The translations under genes were made by a program, and so were the position numbers. A stretch of DNA of 64,000 nucleotides, taken from NCBI GenBank assembly GCA_963693365.1, contig CAVNZM010000017.1, positions 2,666,001-2,730,000 of the forward strand, written 5' to 3'. Below the pieces are notes generated by a model that did not search any database, was not told the DNA's origin, and saw only the letters and a program-made list of their open reading frames with translations. How positions within the stretch are numbered: position 1 is the first letter of the stretch; each line of letters opens with the position of its first letter. Origin of the DNA: Amoebidium appalachense. Lineage: Eukaryota; Ichthyosporea. Positions 26,488 through 37,832 of this stretch are shown here, piece after piece.

Positions 26488-26977
26488 TGGTTGACTAAGC
26501 TATGAATCATACCTGACAAGCTAAAGTGTAACCTAAGTGTTTTTCTACCAATCAAAACATAACGAGTAATATAAATCTACTCAACGTATATTAGTGAGAG
26601 AGAAATATAATTATGTGAAAGGAAACAAGAGAAGAAAGAAAGAGAAAAGAAAGAAGAAGAAAGAGGAAAATGAAAAGAAAGCAGGACAGAAAACACGAAC
26701 ATGAAAGCACAGTTATAACCGAAGATATTCATGTACACATAACATGTACACGTTTCTCCCTCACTGGGTAGACTCGTGTACCTATAATCAGTTGCTGTAA
26801 TCGATATCTAAACACACGAATATAGCCGACACAACACGATTACAAGTACTCAAATACACTGGAGATCGATGTCATAATTTACGTACAAGGAGCACATCTC
26901 TTTCACTAAGTAAATGAATGAAAACATAACACGAACTGAGAAGATCTTACAATATGTAAATACTACGTATTACAACA
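26488..26977 (-). repeat. 3' LTR of copia element 2, 490 bp
   Basis: Same length and, by eye, same sequence as 32317-32806. In element orientation it runs TGTTGTAATACG...GTCAACCA. A purine run AAGTGGGGA precedes it on the minus strand. Confidence 0.85.
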
Positions 26978-27057
26978 TCCCCACTTAAGACTTTGAAGTT
27001 TGTGTTATCATATCCCCACTGAACTAGTGAAATCTCCCCACTTGAGAACAGAAACGG

Positions 27058-27181
27058 AAAAAAAAAAAAAAAATTAAAGTGTGGACTGTTCCCGGGGGGG
27101 GGGGGGGGGGGGGGGGGAGGGGAAGGGGGGGGGGAAGGGGGGGGGAAGGGGGGGGGGAGGGGGGGGGAAGGGGGGGGGAAG
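27058..27181. repeat. A run and G-tract block in the 3' untranslated part of copia 2
   Basis: An A run at 27058-27073, then G tracts of 8-26 broken by AA or CC. Lies between the RNase H stop and the 3' LTR. Confidence 0.85.
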
Positions 27182-27397
27182 GAACCGGGGCAAAAACAAC
27201 GAATATATATAACGTGTATAGTCGGGGTTTGATTAACTGGGTTTTAAACCAGTGAAAGATAGAGTAGAGTCATGGTACAGGTCAAACCTTATATATAAAC
27301 CCTAAGTGGGCATACCCACAAAGGCAATACATATGAAATAATGATTATGATAAAGTAAGTAGTAAACATGAGAAAATCACTCTTGAAGTAGGTCGGG

Positions 27398-29296
27398 TCA
27401 ATCCACAATATCCGGTAAACAAAGTCGAGCACGATGGTGGACATGACTCGGGCCGGGGAGGGGTTTGGTGAGGATGTCAGCTAAGTTGTGGGCTGACTCA
27501 ACGTAGTGGACAACCACGTCCCCACTTGCAATGTAGTCCTTGGTGTTGTGATACCGGACGGCAATGTGTTTGGTACGGTGCTTGATGCCGGTGGAGTTGA
27601 CGATAGCAATGGTCGACTGGTTGTCACAGTACACCGGAGTCGGAGCAAGCATGGGACAGCCGAGTTCCTTGAAGAGGTCACGGACCCAAGCAACTTCTTG
27701 GGTGCCAGCATTGAGAGCAATCAGCTCAGCTTCAGTGGTGCTGGTGGCCGTGATGGGCTGGAGCTTGGAGTACCAGATGATGGGCATACCAGCAAACTCG
27801 ATAATGTAGCCGGTGGTAGACTTCTTGCTGTCGGCACAACCAGCAAAGTCAGCATCCGTGTAGCATTCGAGTATGGGGGACTGGGTGGCCGAGTACTTGT
27901 AGTCAATGCCAAGGTCAATGGTGCCGAGCAGGTACCGGGCCACACGACGGAGAAGGTCCCAGTGAGTCTTGCCGGGGTTGGTGCTGAACCGACCAAGGAA
28001 GCCGATGGCATAGGCAATGTCGGGACGTGTGCACCGTGCCACCCAGAGGAGACGGCCGAGTAACTCACGGTAGGGCACGGTGAACGGTTGGGGGGGGCAG
28101 TCAGCCAGGGAGACGGTGGTGCCTGCAGGGATGGGGGTAGACTTGGACTTGGCATCGGTGAGGTTGAAGTCGTGGATGATATCCATGATGTAAGACCTCT
28201 GGTGCATGTGGAGGTGATGGGGATCAGAGTGATTAAAATCAACACCGAGCATACGGTCAAATGGACTCATACGACAGCTGGCCATCTTGCTGATGTGGGC
28301 AGCCAGGTCACTGGCAGCAGTAGAACCCCGGGTGTTGGTGATGGTGGAGTCGTCGACGTAGTTACCAGCCCGAACCACATCGTTGTTGGGGAAGAACCGG
28401 AGGTAGATGCACGGGTCGGTCTTAGTACGGGTCAGGCCATGGGCAAGAAGAATGCCGTCGAGGAAGTCGTACCAAGCCTTGGAGGCTTGCTTGAGGCCGT
28501 ACAGGGCTTTCTTGAGTCTCCAGACCTTGCCAAGTGTGGCCATGGTGATGAATCCCGGGGGTTGTTTCATGTAGATGGTCTCGGTGAGTGGGCTGTTGAG
28601 AAAGGCCGTAGACACGTCGAGTTGATGGATGTCATGACCTTCAACAACGGCCAGAGCGAGGATGGCACGGAGAGCAGCCGGACGGATGACAGGGCTCTCA
28701 ATCAACTCATAGTCAACACCGTATTGCTGACTGAAGCCTTGAGCAACACCACGTGCCTTGATCTTGGTGTCACCAGCCGAGTTGAGAGTTTTCTCGGAGA
28801 CAATCCACTTGAAGCCGACGATGTTAGCACCAGGGGGAGGGTCAACAAGTTCAAAGATGTCTTTGTCGACGAAGGCTTGATACTCAGCAGTCAGGGCTGA
28901 CTTGACCTGGTCACCATTGGGTCCGGAACACAGTTGACGGACAAGTTTGGGTAGTTGGTCGATGTTGATGGGGGGACCGGGGGGGACTGGGAGGGTGGTG
29001 GTGGCTTGAAGTCCAACCTTGCCCTGTAGACGGGCAGAACGACGGGGTGCAGGAACCGGGGGAGGTGGAGACGGTGGGGGGGGAACTTGGAAGTTCGGAA
29101 GTGCAGGGGGGGGCAACCTCCGGGCTGGACGGGGCCGAGTGGAAGTTGTCGGGGGAGCCGGGTCGGATGGGTGTGACGTTGCCAGGGGCAGGATGAGGAT
29201 CGGCAGGCTGGACGGGCACGGGGGCAGGGGGGGCCGGTGGGGGGGGGTGTCGGGGGAACTACGATGGCAGGAGGGGGGCCAGAGTACACCAGACAA
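27398..29296 (-). CDS. copia 2 reverse transcriptase and RNase H
   Basis: Real homology begins near 29040 (SARLQGKVGLQATTTLP) after a Pro-rich linker. Motifs in order: VGFKWIVSEKTL, QLDVSTAFLNSPLTETIYMK, YGLKQASKAWYDF, catalytic NYVDDS, then RNase H LECYTDADFAGCADSKKSTT, TTEAELIALNAGTQE, VYCDNQSTIAIVN, ending LADILTKPLPGPSH. The N-terminal 80 codons overlap the upstream ORF in another frame, so the pol frame changes within the Pro-rich linker (about 29040-29260), which is full of G runs on the plus strand. Confidence 0.9.
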   Translation of the reverse strand: MSGVLWPPSCHRSSPDTPPHRPPLPPCPSSLPILILPLATSHPSDPAPPTTSTRPRPARRLPPPALPNFQVPPPPSPPPPVPAPRRSARLQGKVGLQATTTLPVPPGPPINIDQLPKLVRQLCSGPNGDQVKSALTAEYQAFVDKDIFELVDPPPGANIVGFKWIVSEKTLNSAGDTKIKARGVAQGFSQQYGVDYELIESPVIRPAALRAILALAVVEGHDIHQLDVSTAFLNSPLTETIYMKQPPGFITMATLGKVWRLKKALYGLKQASKAWYDFLDGILLAHGLTRTKTDPCIYLRFFPNNDVVRAGNYVDDSTITNTRGSTAASDLAAHISKMASCRMSPFDRMLGVDFNHSDPHHLHMHQRSYIMDIIHDFNLTDAKSKSTPIPAGTTVSLADCPPQPFTVPYRELLGRLLWVARCTRPDIAYAIGFLGRFSTNPGKTHWDLLRRVARYLLGTIDLGIDYKYSATQSPILECYTDADFAGCADSKKSTTGYIIEFAGMPIIWYSKLQPITATSTTEAELIALNAGTQEVAWVRDLFKELGCPMLAPTPVYCDNQSTIAIVNSTGIKHRTKHIAVRYHNTKDYIASGDVVVHYVESAHNLADILTKPLPGPSHVHHRARLCLPDIVD

Positions 29297-30756
29297 ACAT
29301 CATCTTCAGTGTCAACTGTGGGGGGTGGTGTGGTCGAGGTAGCAGTGGTGTCGGGGGTCGGAAGTGGTGATGGAATGTCGGACGGGAGATAAGCTGATTC
29401 GTCGAAAATCACATCACGGAAGAGGCCGACACGATGGGTGGTGGGATTGAAGATCCGGTGGCAGTGTGATTGAAGATCATAGCCGATATACATGCCGAGT
29501 TTGACGGTGGGGGCCAGCTTGTTCCGTTTAGAGGCTGGCACGTGAGTGTAGGCAGGGCAACCGAACACTTTGAGCTCGGAGATGTCGGGCGTGACACCGT
29601 AGAAAACCTCGAATGGTGTACGACCATTGGCAGTCGTGGACGGGGTGACGTTGATGATGTAGGCGGCATGTTGGAGGGCCTCAGCCCACAGTTTGAGGGA
29701 CAGAGACTGATCTTGGACTTGATGGAGGAGGCAACGGACAATCTCTTGGAGGGACCGCATACGACGTTCAACATAGCCGTTCAGTTGAGGGCAGTCCGAG
29801 TCCACCGGAGCATAGCTGGCCTTGATGCCCTGGGAGAGGCAAAAAGCACGGGTAGCCTTGGAGGTGAACTCAGAGCCGGAGTCGAAGTGGTAGACACCAA
29901 CTTTGGAGGGGGCATGGGTGGCAACGAGGTTGGTGTGAGCTGTGAGAATGTCCAGGGTGGTGGTACGGTCGGCCATCGGGTAGATCTTGACGAGTCCAGA
30001 GGCACGGCAGACAGTGACGAGAGCAACCTGGGAACCTCCGTACGATGTTGTGGTAGGCTCAAAAAAATCCCAATGCCATTCATGACCGGGGATGTTGGAG
30101 TGAGGACGGTCACCCTTGAACGGAGCCTTGGTGGTTTTACCCATAATGCAGCCATGACAATCAGGAACATCACAGTCGAGGACAGAGGAGGGGAGACCAA
30201 TAACAAGGTCGTGTTTCACCATGTCCTTGATGCTGGTCATAGCACGGTGCCCCAGACGATGGTGCCAGATGGATGGGTTAACACTGGTAGTGGCAGCCAG
30301 AGCCACAGGACGAGTGGGTGGTTGAATGGTGTAGTCCTTGAAGTAATACAGACCGTTGTGTAGACGGAGGTTGACGAGATGACGGCCGGTGAGTCGGTCG
30401 AAGAGGAATGACGGAGTGGAGGCATCGTTCAAATCACCCTTGATGTATTCGGCAGCAGCTTGGGATGTTGAAATGAGGAAGGCTTGGCCAGACGGGGTGT
30501 AGTAGGCTTCAATGGTAAGGGTGGCAGTGCCATGGTCGGTGGTGGTGTTGATGACGATATGGCCGGTGTGAGTGGCCAAGACGGGGGTGCCATTGAAGGC
30601 AGCAACGGGAGTCGGTGTCGGAAGGGGAGTGAGGTCATGGAAGAACTCACGGGTGGGGCAGACAGTCATGTTGCACCCGGAATCCCAGGCAGGGTCGGAG
30701 GACACGGGGACGGCTAGCATTGTATGCCGAGAAAGCAAAGGAGACAGATTTCTCAC
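28891..30756 (-). CDS. copia 2 protease and integrase
   Basis: Protease motif PAWDSGCNMTVCP near the start is DSG-C rather than the usual DSG-A, but keeps the catalytic DSG. GAG-pre-integrase: WHHRLGHRAMTSIKDMV and CHGCIMGKTTKAPF. Integrase: HEWHWDFFEPT, VYHFDSGSEF and LNGYVERRMRSLQEI supply the D-D-E residues. The last roughly 130 codons, rich in Pro, are probably out of frame with the reverse transcriptase that follows. Confidence 0.85.
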   Translation of the reverse strand: MRNLSPLLSRHTMLAVPVSSDPAWDSGCNMTVCPTREFFHDLTPLPTPTPVAAFNGTPVLATHTGHIVINTTTDHGTATLTIEAYYTPSGQAFLISTSQAAAEYIKGDLNDASTPSFLFDRLTGRHLVNLRLHNGLYYFKDYTIQPPTRPVALAATTSVNPSIWHHRLGHRAMTSIKDMVKHDLVIGLPSSVLDCDVPDCHGCIMGKTTKAPFKGDRPHSNIPGHEWHWDFFEPTTTSYGGSQVALVTVCRASGLVKIYPMADRTTTLDILTAHTNLVATHAPSKVGVYHFDSGSEFTSKATRAFCLSQGIKASYAPVDSDCPQLNGYVERRMRSLQEIVRCLLHQVQDQSLSLKLWAEALQHAAYIINVTPSTTANGRTPFEVFYGVTPDISELKVFGCPAYTHVPASKRNKLAPTVKLGMYIGYDLQSHCHRIFNPTTHRVGLFRDVIFDESAYLPSDIPSPLPTPDTTATSTTPPPTVDTEDDVCLVYSGPPPAIVVPPTPPPTGPPCPRARPACRSSSCPWQRHTHPTRLPRQLPLGPVQPGGCPPLHFRTSKFPPHRLHLPRFLHPVVLPVYRARLDFKPPPPSQSPPVPPSTSTNYPNLSVNCVPDPMVTRSSQP

Positions 30757-31810
30757 TGCCTTGACGGGAACGGTTGTGTCTGGACATACGGCATTTCGGC
30801 TCAGGGCAATCGATGATCGTGTGATCAGGCTCGTGGCAGTAGGAGCATTCTTTCACGGACGGGGTGTTAGAACGAGCCGGGGAATCAGAACGACGGGAAC
30901 CCGAGAAACGGGAACGACTGGGGGAACGAGACGTGGACCGGAAGGCAGGCCGGTGGGGGGAACGGGATCGGGTGTGCTGACGGGAGAGACGAGTTCGGAG
31001 GTCCGTACCAGGGGTACGGTCAAGTCTGTTGCGTAAGTCACGGCGAGGAAGATCACGGGGGGGAGCACTGGCATTTAATGCCATGCTGGACTTGGAGGCA
31101 CGGTGGGCACGGTTGCTCCGGAGTTGCATCTTGAGGTCTTGACGTAACTCGATGCCCTTGACGTGGTTGTGGAGGGACTCGAAGTCGGGGAATAGCTTAT
31201 CACCGAAGTGATAGTCTTCGATAAGACGGTTGAACTCAGGGGTGAGGTCGTCTCTGGTGGTGAGTTCATTGAAGAACTTCTCAGCTAGACGAGTGAAGTG
31301 AATGGACTCATCTTGGAGAGACTGGAGCTGGTTTACGATGGTCTGCAGACGGCTCAGGTAGGTGGTGAATGATTCACCGGGCTGAAGGGCACAGGCATCC
31401 CACTGACGGTGAAGGATGCGGATCTGATCGGGTTTGCCTTGGAGATAGTGTTGACGGAATTTCCACATGGCCCGTTCAGGGTCCATGCCAATACGGTACT
31501 GGGCAACGGTGGTGAGGACGGAAGGGTCGATGTTCTGTATCATATGGAGCAGGAGGCAATTGCGGGCCTCCTTGAGTTCCGCGGTGGTGCCGTAGCCATA
31601 GAAGGGGGGTTCACCGTCAACCGCGACGGTGGTAGGGGGGACGTAGTTGTCAGCAAGTACAACATCCACGAGTCGGACACCTTTAGTGCCGGTCATCATG
31701 CCGAGAAAAATGATTTCCCATTGAAAATAGGTGGTTTTGCTATCGGGACCAGTCTTCCCTTCACCTTTCCACATGGTGATTTTGTTTACGCCAGTTTTGT
31801 TTGGATCCAT
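30647..31810 (-). CDS. copia 2 Gag
   Basis: Start chosen at MDPNKTGVNKITMWKGEGKT (31810); the frame is open upstream but reads a leader-like stretch. A helical capsid region is followed by an Arg/Ser-rich region (RSRSPHRPAFRSTSRSPSRS) and the zinc knuckle CSYCHEPDHTIIDC (C-x2-C-x4-H-x4-C). The end overlaps the start of the protease ORF by about 110 bases in another frame, so a programmed frameshift is possible. Confidence 0.85.
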   Translation of the reverse strand: MDPNKTGVNKITMWKGEGKTGPDSKTTYFQWEIIFLGMMTGTKGVRLVDVVLADNYVPPTTVAVDGEPPFYGYGTTAELKEARNCLLLHMIQNIDPSVLTTVAQYRIGMDPERAMWKFRQHYLQGKPDQIRILHRQWDACALQPGESFTTYLSRLQTIVNQLQSLQDESIHFTRLAEKFFNELTTRDDLTPEFNRLIEDYHFGDKLFPDFESLHNHVKGIELRQDLKMQLRSNRAHRASKSSMALNASAPPRDLPRRDLRNRLDRTPGTDLRTRLSRQHTRSRSPHRPAFRSTSRSPSRSRFSGSRRSDSPARSNTPSVKECSYCHEPDHTIIDCPEPKCRMSRHNRSRQGSEKSVSFAFSAYNASRPRVLRPCLGFRVQHDCLPHP

Positions 31811-32316
31811 GATTGAAAAACGAGCGCTAGTTCTAGATGTGTGTAGGGAGCGTGCAAAAGGGCTGCATAACCTGTTAAATTGTATAAGTATTTGGGATGT
31901 AAGCAGAGACACAGTGGTGCAGTGTGAAAACACCACAGACACACACAACAACAAAACACGGAACGATCGGAGCAGTGTACACAACAGACATCAATGTTTA
32001 GACACGACTGAACTCAATTTATTTTGATCTCGAATAAATACCTGAAATTCCCTTAAGTTAAATCCATACATGATTTCCGACCAGTCGGAAATCAGATCTA
32101 TGTCTAAAATAACCAATCACAGTTAACTGATTATTTCCCGGATAGATCCGGAGACACAGGAACGCACACCATAGGTCACAGCTATAAGAAAGAAATGAGG
32201 TGAAGAGTAACGAGGAAAGAGGTGATGTTTCTAACCTATCATCGGCTACAAAGACTCAGACATTTTCTGACTAAGTCCACTGATTGGATATAGTACGGCA
32301 ACACACAAAACAAAAG

Positions 32317-32806
32317 TGGTTGACTAAGCTATGAATCATACCTGACAAGCTAAAGTGTAACCTAAGTGTTTTTCTACCAATCAAAACATAACGAGTAATA
32401 TAAATCTACTCAACGTATATTAGTGAGAGAGAAATATAATTATGTGAAAGGAAACAAGAGAAGAAAGAAAGAGAAAAGAAAGAAGAAGAAAGAGGAAAAT
32501 GAAAAGAAAGCAGGACAGAAAACACGAACATGAAAGCACAGTTATAACCGAAGATATTCATGTACACATAACATGTACACGTTTCTCCCTCACTGGGTAG
32601 ACTCGTGTACCTATAATCAGTTGCTGTAATCGATATCTAAACACACGAATATAGCCGACACAACACGATTACAAGTACTCAAATACACTGGAGATCGATG
32701 TCATAATTTACGTACAAGGAGCACATCTCTTTCACTAAGTAAATGAATGAAAACATAACACGAACTGAGAAGATCTTACAATATGTAAATACTACGTATT
32801 ACAACA
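32317..32806 (-). repeat. 5' LTR of copia element 2, 490 bp
   Basis: Pairs with 26488-26977. The sequence after it in element orientation is CTTTTGTTTTGTGTG, with no tRNA complement that I recognise. Confidence 0.85.
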
Positions 32807-33770
32807 TATATTTATATATAAGTCGTCCTTATCCTGGTGATATGAGATGCCATGACCTGAGAGATAATTCAGAATATTGTATTATTCTTATCAGTGCCAA
32901 GCTTCGTCATCTTCTTCTTAGAATATTCCTGATTCTTCTTAGTGTAACTTTTAGTGTAACCTTCTTGCACGTTGGTGCGTACTCAATTTCTATTGGCTAT
33001 CGTAATCTATGCCCCGAGTATATAAATCGCCACATGCATTCAGTCATTCAGTCCAGTCCAGTCAACTTGATCAGTCAGTCCGAGTCACAGCCAGCCAAGT
33101 TCCTCTACCCCCATGGCCAAGTACAGCAGCTTCAAGACGTCACTGCAAGGCTTCAAGGAGAAGTGTCTTCAACATGCAACAGCGAGACTCTGGCTATGAC
33201 TATAACACTGTGACTGTACACTTCTACATGTTAGACTACAGTACTCTATTCTTTTCTTTCGTTCTCACAAGTTATAATTCGAATTTACATGCATAGATAA
33301 ATCGAATATAAATAGATATACTCTCACTTCTGGTCATGAAATACAGCTAAGGAAAAATGGGTATAAGAGTTCACACTCTTATCCAGCCACGTTGATAGAG
33401 TGTATTGCGCACACTCACGCGGCTAGCCTTTCCTAGATAGCTGAATAAACGTTCCAAGTAAGGCTAATAACTAACTAATAATTGCTCGCCCTTGCTTCTG
33501 CTTCTTTGCATATCTGCATGTTTACTAGGTGCCACACATAACACAAACACGTACATTTTAACCTCTTGACGCGCATGAGAACATACACAGCACACACAAA
33601 TATGTGGTTATACTATGCCCAGCACTCTTATCACACGCTTCCACAAACACGCTTCCACACACCTCCCATAAACAGTAGCACAAAACATAACCACGTGCCA
33701 GTGTAGCCATGTGCGTGAGCAGTGGGCTCTAGCCATAAGACAGACAAAGGGCCCCGCCTTTAGGACGGCC
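32807..33770. other. spacer with LTR-like promoter
   Basis: No gene recognised. GAGTATATAAATC at 33017 is followed by a tract of repeated CATTCAGTC/CCAGTC units (33035-33080) and a 28-codon ORF MAKYSSFKTSLQGFKEKC from 33113. The arrangement resembles the TRIM-like LTR leader, so this may be another LTR fragment, but I found no termini. Confidence 0.35.
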
Positions 33771-33771
33771 G

Positions 33772-34030
<259 letters not shown>

Positions 34031-34629
34031 TCGGTGGTTACTGCCAGTGTCACGGTTGGGTGATGGCAGTAGCGTGTGTGTGTGGTCAGGCGGATGTTGT
34101 TGTTATTAGAGAGAGGGAGGGAGGAGGAGGGGAGGGGAGGGGGGGGGGGGGGAGGGGGGGGGAGGGGGGGGAAAAACGTATGCACATACTCAGCCAGGCG
34201 AGCGGCATGTTTTGCTGTTTCTTTCCCATGTATTAAATGGTGAACAAGTGTCCAAATTTGTAGAATTTGCCATAATAAATGGTCGGACATGCAGGTTTGC
34301 GTACACTTGCAATCTCACGTTCAAACGGAATTTTTATTCAATGATACGGTAACTCAGCTTGAAGCTCCTTCTAAATGTCTAAACAAAGTTTAACATAGTG
34401 TTCCGAAAAATAACTGTGATACTGGTACACTCTGATCTTAGCACTCACAAGAATATATTTACAGTAGTAGAAGACCACGAAATTTGAACTATTAAGTGTC
34501 TTACACTTGAAATTACAACAGTCCCTCTAACGGTTAACTTGGGTATCATAGGCAATCCCCCCCCCCCCCCCCCTCCCGAGCCCTCCCCTCCATCAGCAAT
34601 CTCCCCCCCCCCTCGTAACCCCACCGAAG

Positions 34630-36935
34630 ACCTCGTCGATGGGTTGGCACTGGTTTAGGACTGTCTAATGGATGGGTTTACGCTATATGAAGGAAAAACC
34701 TCCAAACCCGTCGACGACGTCGTAGACCGTCGGCGGAGTGGTTTACGACCCCTTTAGGGATGACCGACAGTATTGGGACAGCCCAATGTATAACCCTAAC
34801 CACACCTATGGATGGGTTTACAGCAACCACAACTTTCGTGGTACTCCTAACCCCATACATTGGATGTACACTGGATGTCGTGCACTCCTCCGGATTACGA
34901 CATCATAAGATGGTCTTGCTGCACCCCCTCGAAAGACTGTCTTACGACGTCGGAAATAACTGTCGAATGGATGGGTTTACAATATCCATACGAATGTCCT
35001 CGACAACCATTAGTTGTCGTAAACCCCACCTGTGTACGACATCGTAACATGCTCTTACGACACCCCACGTGAGACTGTCGCTAGACGTCTGAAACCCCGC
35101 CGTATGGATTGGTTTACAGTATCCATTTGAAGGTCCACGATACACTGTGTATGTCGTAAACACCTGCACATTACGACATCGTAAGATGATATTATGGTGG
35201 TACTCCTAACCCCATACATTGGATGTACACTGGATGTCGTGCACACCTCCGGATTACGACATCATAAGATGGTCTTGCTGCACCCCTCTCGGAAGACAGT
35301 CCTACGACGTTGGAAATAACTGTCGTATGGATGGGTTTAAAATATCCATATGAATGTCCTCGACAACCATTAGTTGTCGTAAACCCCACCTGAGTCAGAC
35401 ATCGTAACATGCTCTTACGACACCCCACGTGAGACTGTCACTAGACGTCTGAAACCCCGCCGGATGGATTGGTTTACAGTATCCATTTGAAGGTCCACGA
35501 CAGGCTGTGTATGTCGTAAACACCTGCACATTACGACATCGTAAGATGATATTATGGTGGTACTCCTAACCCCATACATTGGATGTACACTGGATGTCGT
35601 GCACTCCTCCGGATTACGACATCATAAGATGGTCTTGCTGCACCCCCTCGGAAGACTGTCTTACGACGTCGGAAATAACTGTCGAATGGATGGGTTTACA
35701 ATATCCATATGAATGTCCTCGACAACCATTAGTTGTCGTAAACCCCACCTGTGTACGACATCGTAACATGCTCTTACGACACCCCACGTGAGACTGTCAC
35801 TAGACGTCTGAAACCCCGCCGGATGGATTGGTTTACAGTATCCATATGAAGGCCCACGATACACTGTGTATGTCGTAAAGACCTGCACATTACGACATCG
35901 TAAGATGATATTATGGTGGTACTCCTAACCCCATACATTGGATGTACACTGGATGTCGTGCACACCTCCGGATTACGACATCATAAGATGGTCTTGCTGC
36001 ACCCCCTCGAAAGACTGTCTTACGACGTCGGAAATAACTGTCGAATGGATGGGTTTACAATATCCATATGAATGTCCTCGACAACCATTAGTTGTCGTAA
36101 ACCCCACCTGTGTACGACATCGTAACATGCTCTTACGACACCCCACGTGAGACTGTCAATAGACGTCTGAAACCCCGCCGGATGGATTGGTTTACAGTAT
36201 CCATATGAAGGCCCACGATACACTGTGTATGTCGTAAAGACCTGCACATTACGACATCGTAAGATGATATTATGGTGGTACTCCTAACCCCATACATTGG
36301 ATGTACACTGGATGTCGTGCACACCTCCGGATTACGACATCATAAGATGGTCTTGCTGCACCCCCTCGAAAGACTGTCTTACGACGTCGGAAATAACTGT
36401 CGAATGGATGGGTTTACAATATCCATATGAATGTCCTCGACAACCATTAGTTGTCGTAAACCCCACCTGAGTACGACATCGTAACATGCTCTTACGACAC
36501 CCCACGTGAGACTGTCAATAGACGTCTGAAACCCCGCCGGATGGATTGGTTTACAGTATCCATTTGAAGGTCCACGATACACTGTGTATGTCGTAAACAC
36601 CTGCACATTACGACATCGTAAGATGATATTATGGTGGTACTCCTAACCCCATACATTGGATGTACACTGTATGTCGTGCACACCTCCGGATTACGACATC
36701 ATAAGATGGTCTTGCTGCACCCCCTCGGAAGACTGTCTTAAGACATCGGAAACAACTGTCGAATGGATGGGTTTACAATATCCATATGAGTGTCCTCGAC
36801 AACCATTAGTTGTCGTAAAGACGTCTGAAAACCCCGCCTGATGGATGGGTTTACCGTATCGATAGGAAGGTCATGGCAGGCCATGTTGAAATCATATAAA
36901 TTAGCACTGGTAGTAAAAAACCAAGCTGTGTACAT
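34630..36935 (+). repeat. satellite array 1, unit about 359 bp
   Basis: Starts of GGATGTACACTG at 34862, 35221, 35581, 35940, 36299 and 36658 give steps of 359-360. Units are mostly over 95% alike by eye. Each contains three weaker subrepeats of roughly 110-135 bases with a GTCGT...TTACGACATCGTAAGATG theme. The 5' end is diverged and the 3' end is truncated near 36935. Confidence 0.9.
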
Positions 36936-37425
36936 TTTAATTGAGCATCTGGAGGGGCTGCTGTATAGCTATATGATACCGGGCCACTATCATTAGGCAG
37001 GTATGTGTAATATAGATGTTAATAATTTTCTTGTAAAATTGTAAATAATAACTGGTGGCACGGCCTTCTGGATACATATAACAATGGATGTTTTATGGGG
37101 GTTTCGTGGGAATGCTGGCATACTTGAGAGAGAATACATAAGAGAACGAATAGGATGCTGATTCGGAGGGGGTACAAGAACTAGCAGAGTTTGTGGGTGC
37201 CTGGAACGGCAGGGGATTATAGTAGTGGGATAATTATATTGCGGAAAGCTGAACAGTGTAGCGTATAGACGGCGGTGAACATGCCGGTATGAAGTCCATA
37301 TGCGTGTACATGTATTAAAAGTAAATCAAGAGCGGTGCCAAAAGAACTTATTTAATAAACAAAAAAAACAAAACTGAAGATAATCTGATAGAAAACACCT
37401 GACATTTACAAACCATGCACTCAAT

Positions 37426-37827
37426 TCAAGAGTTACGACCCATGTGCACGTATTTGTTAACGAGGAACTCCTTCCTCCCCCCTACAGGGACCTTCACCGG
37501 GATGCAGTGGAAAATCCCCAATATAGACTCGACGTCAATAACGTCGTACCTCGGTCTTCGCTGCGCATTCGCACCAACCATCTCCCATGTCAGTCGGGGA
37601 CAACGTGTGTGTTCGTCCAGATGTCTGCGCTCTGTGTAGTATCGAACGAAGGCACGATTCAGAAGCTTGTCCCCATGCTCTGAAGTGCAGGTGAAGAGAA
37701 GCACCACCTTTGCGTAGAAATGCACCTCATCGCCGTCCTCGTCTTCCCCCGCACCAATAATGACGTCATCGTACCTATCCCGAGCACACAAACCCAAACC
37801 AAATATATATATATATAAATTCTCCAT
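37426..37827 (-). CDS. transposon-type C-terminal domain fragment
   Basis: 134 codons open on the minus strand with a coding look: DDVIIGAGEDEDGDEVHFYA, AKVVLLFTCTSEHGDKLLNR, RYDVIDVESILGIFHCIPVK and EFLVNKYV near the end. The order (short beta motif, charged loop, YxVIxxxSI, FLVNKYV) resembles the C-terminal region of large KDZ-like transposon proteins in algae and fungi; this is a remembered pattern and weak. The start is at or beyond the edge of satellite array 2, which probably truncates it. Confidence 0.4.
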   Translation of the reverse strand: MENLYIYIFGLGLCARDRYDDVIIGAGEDEDGDEVHFYAKVVLLFTCTSEHGDKLLNRAFVRYYTERRHLDEHTRCPRLTWEMVGANAQRRPRYDVIDVESILGIFHCIPVKVPVGGRKEFLVNKYVHMGRNS

Positions 37828-37832
37828 GTTTC

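Larger units (their letters stand above)
26488..32806 (-). mobile_element. copia-type LTR retrotransposon 2
   Basis: 6.3 kb on the minus strand: LTR 32317-32806, gag, protease, integrase, reverse transcriptase, RNase H, LTR 26488-26977. Identical-looking LTRs point to a very recent insertion. No matching target duplication was found (TAAAG on the left, TATAT on the right), so one end may be recombined. Its primer-binding site is not the initiator-tRNA type of copia 1, so the two belong to different lineages. Confidence 0.85.

Noticed and set aside
28088-30363. Long plus-strand frames over copia 2 (270 and 297 codons)
   Set aside because: Antisense of integrase and reverse transcriptase with full catalytic motifs on the minus strand.
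34860-36690. Repeated 60-75-codon frames in the 359-bp satellite (MDVHWMSCTPPDYDIIRWSC type)
   Set aside because: They recur only because the satellite repeats; both strands are open and no start or family evidence exists.
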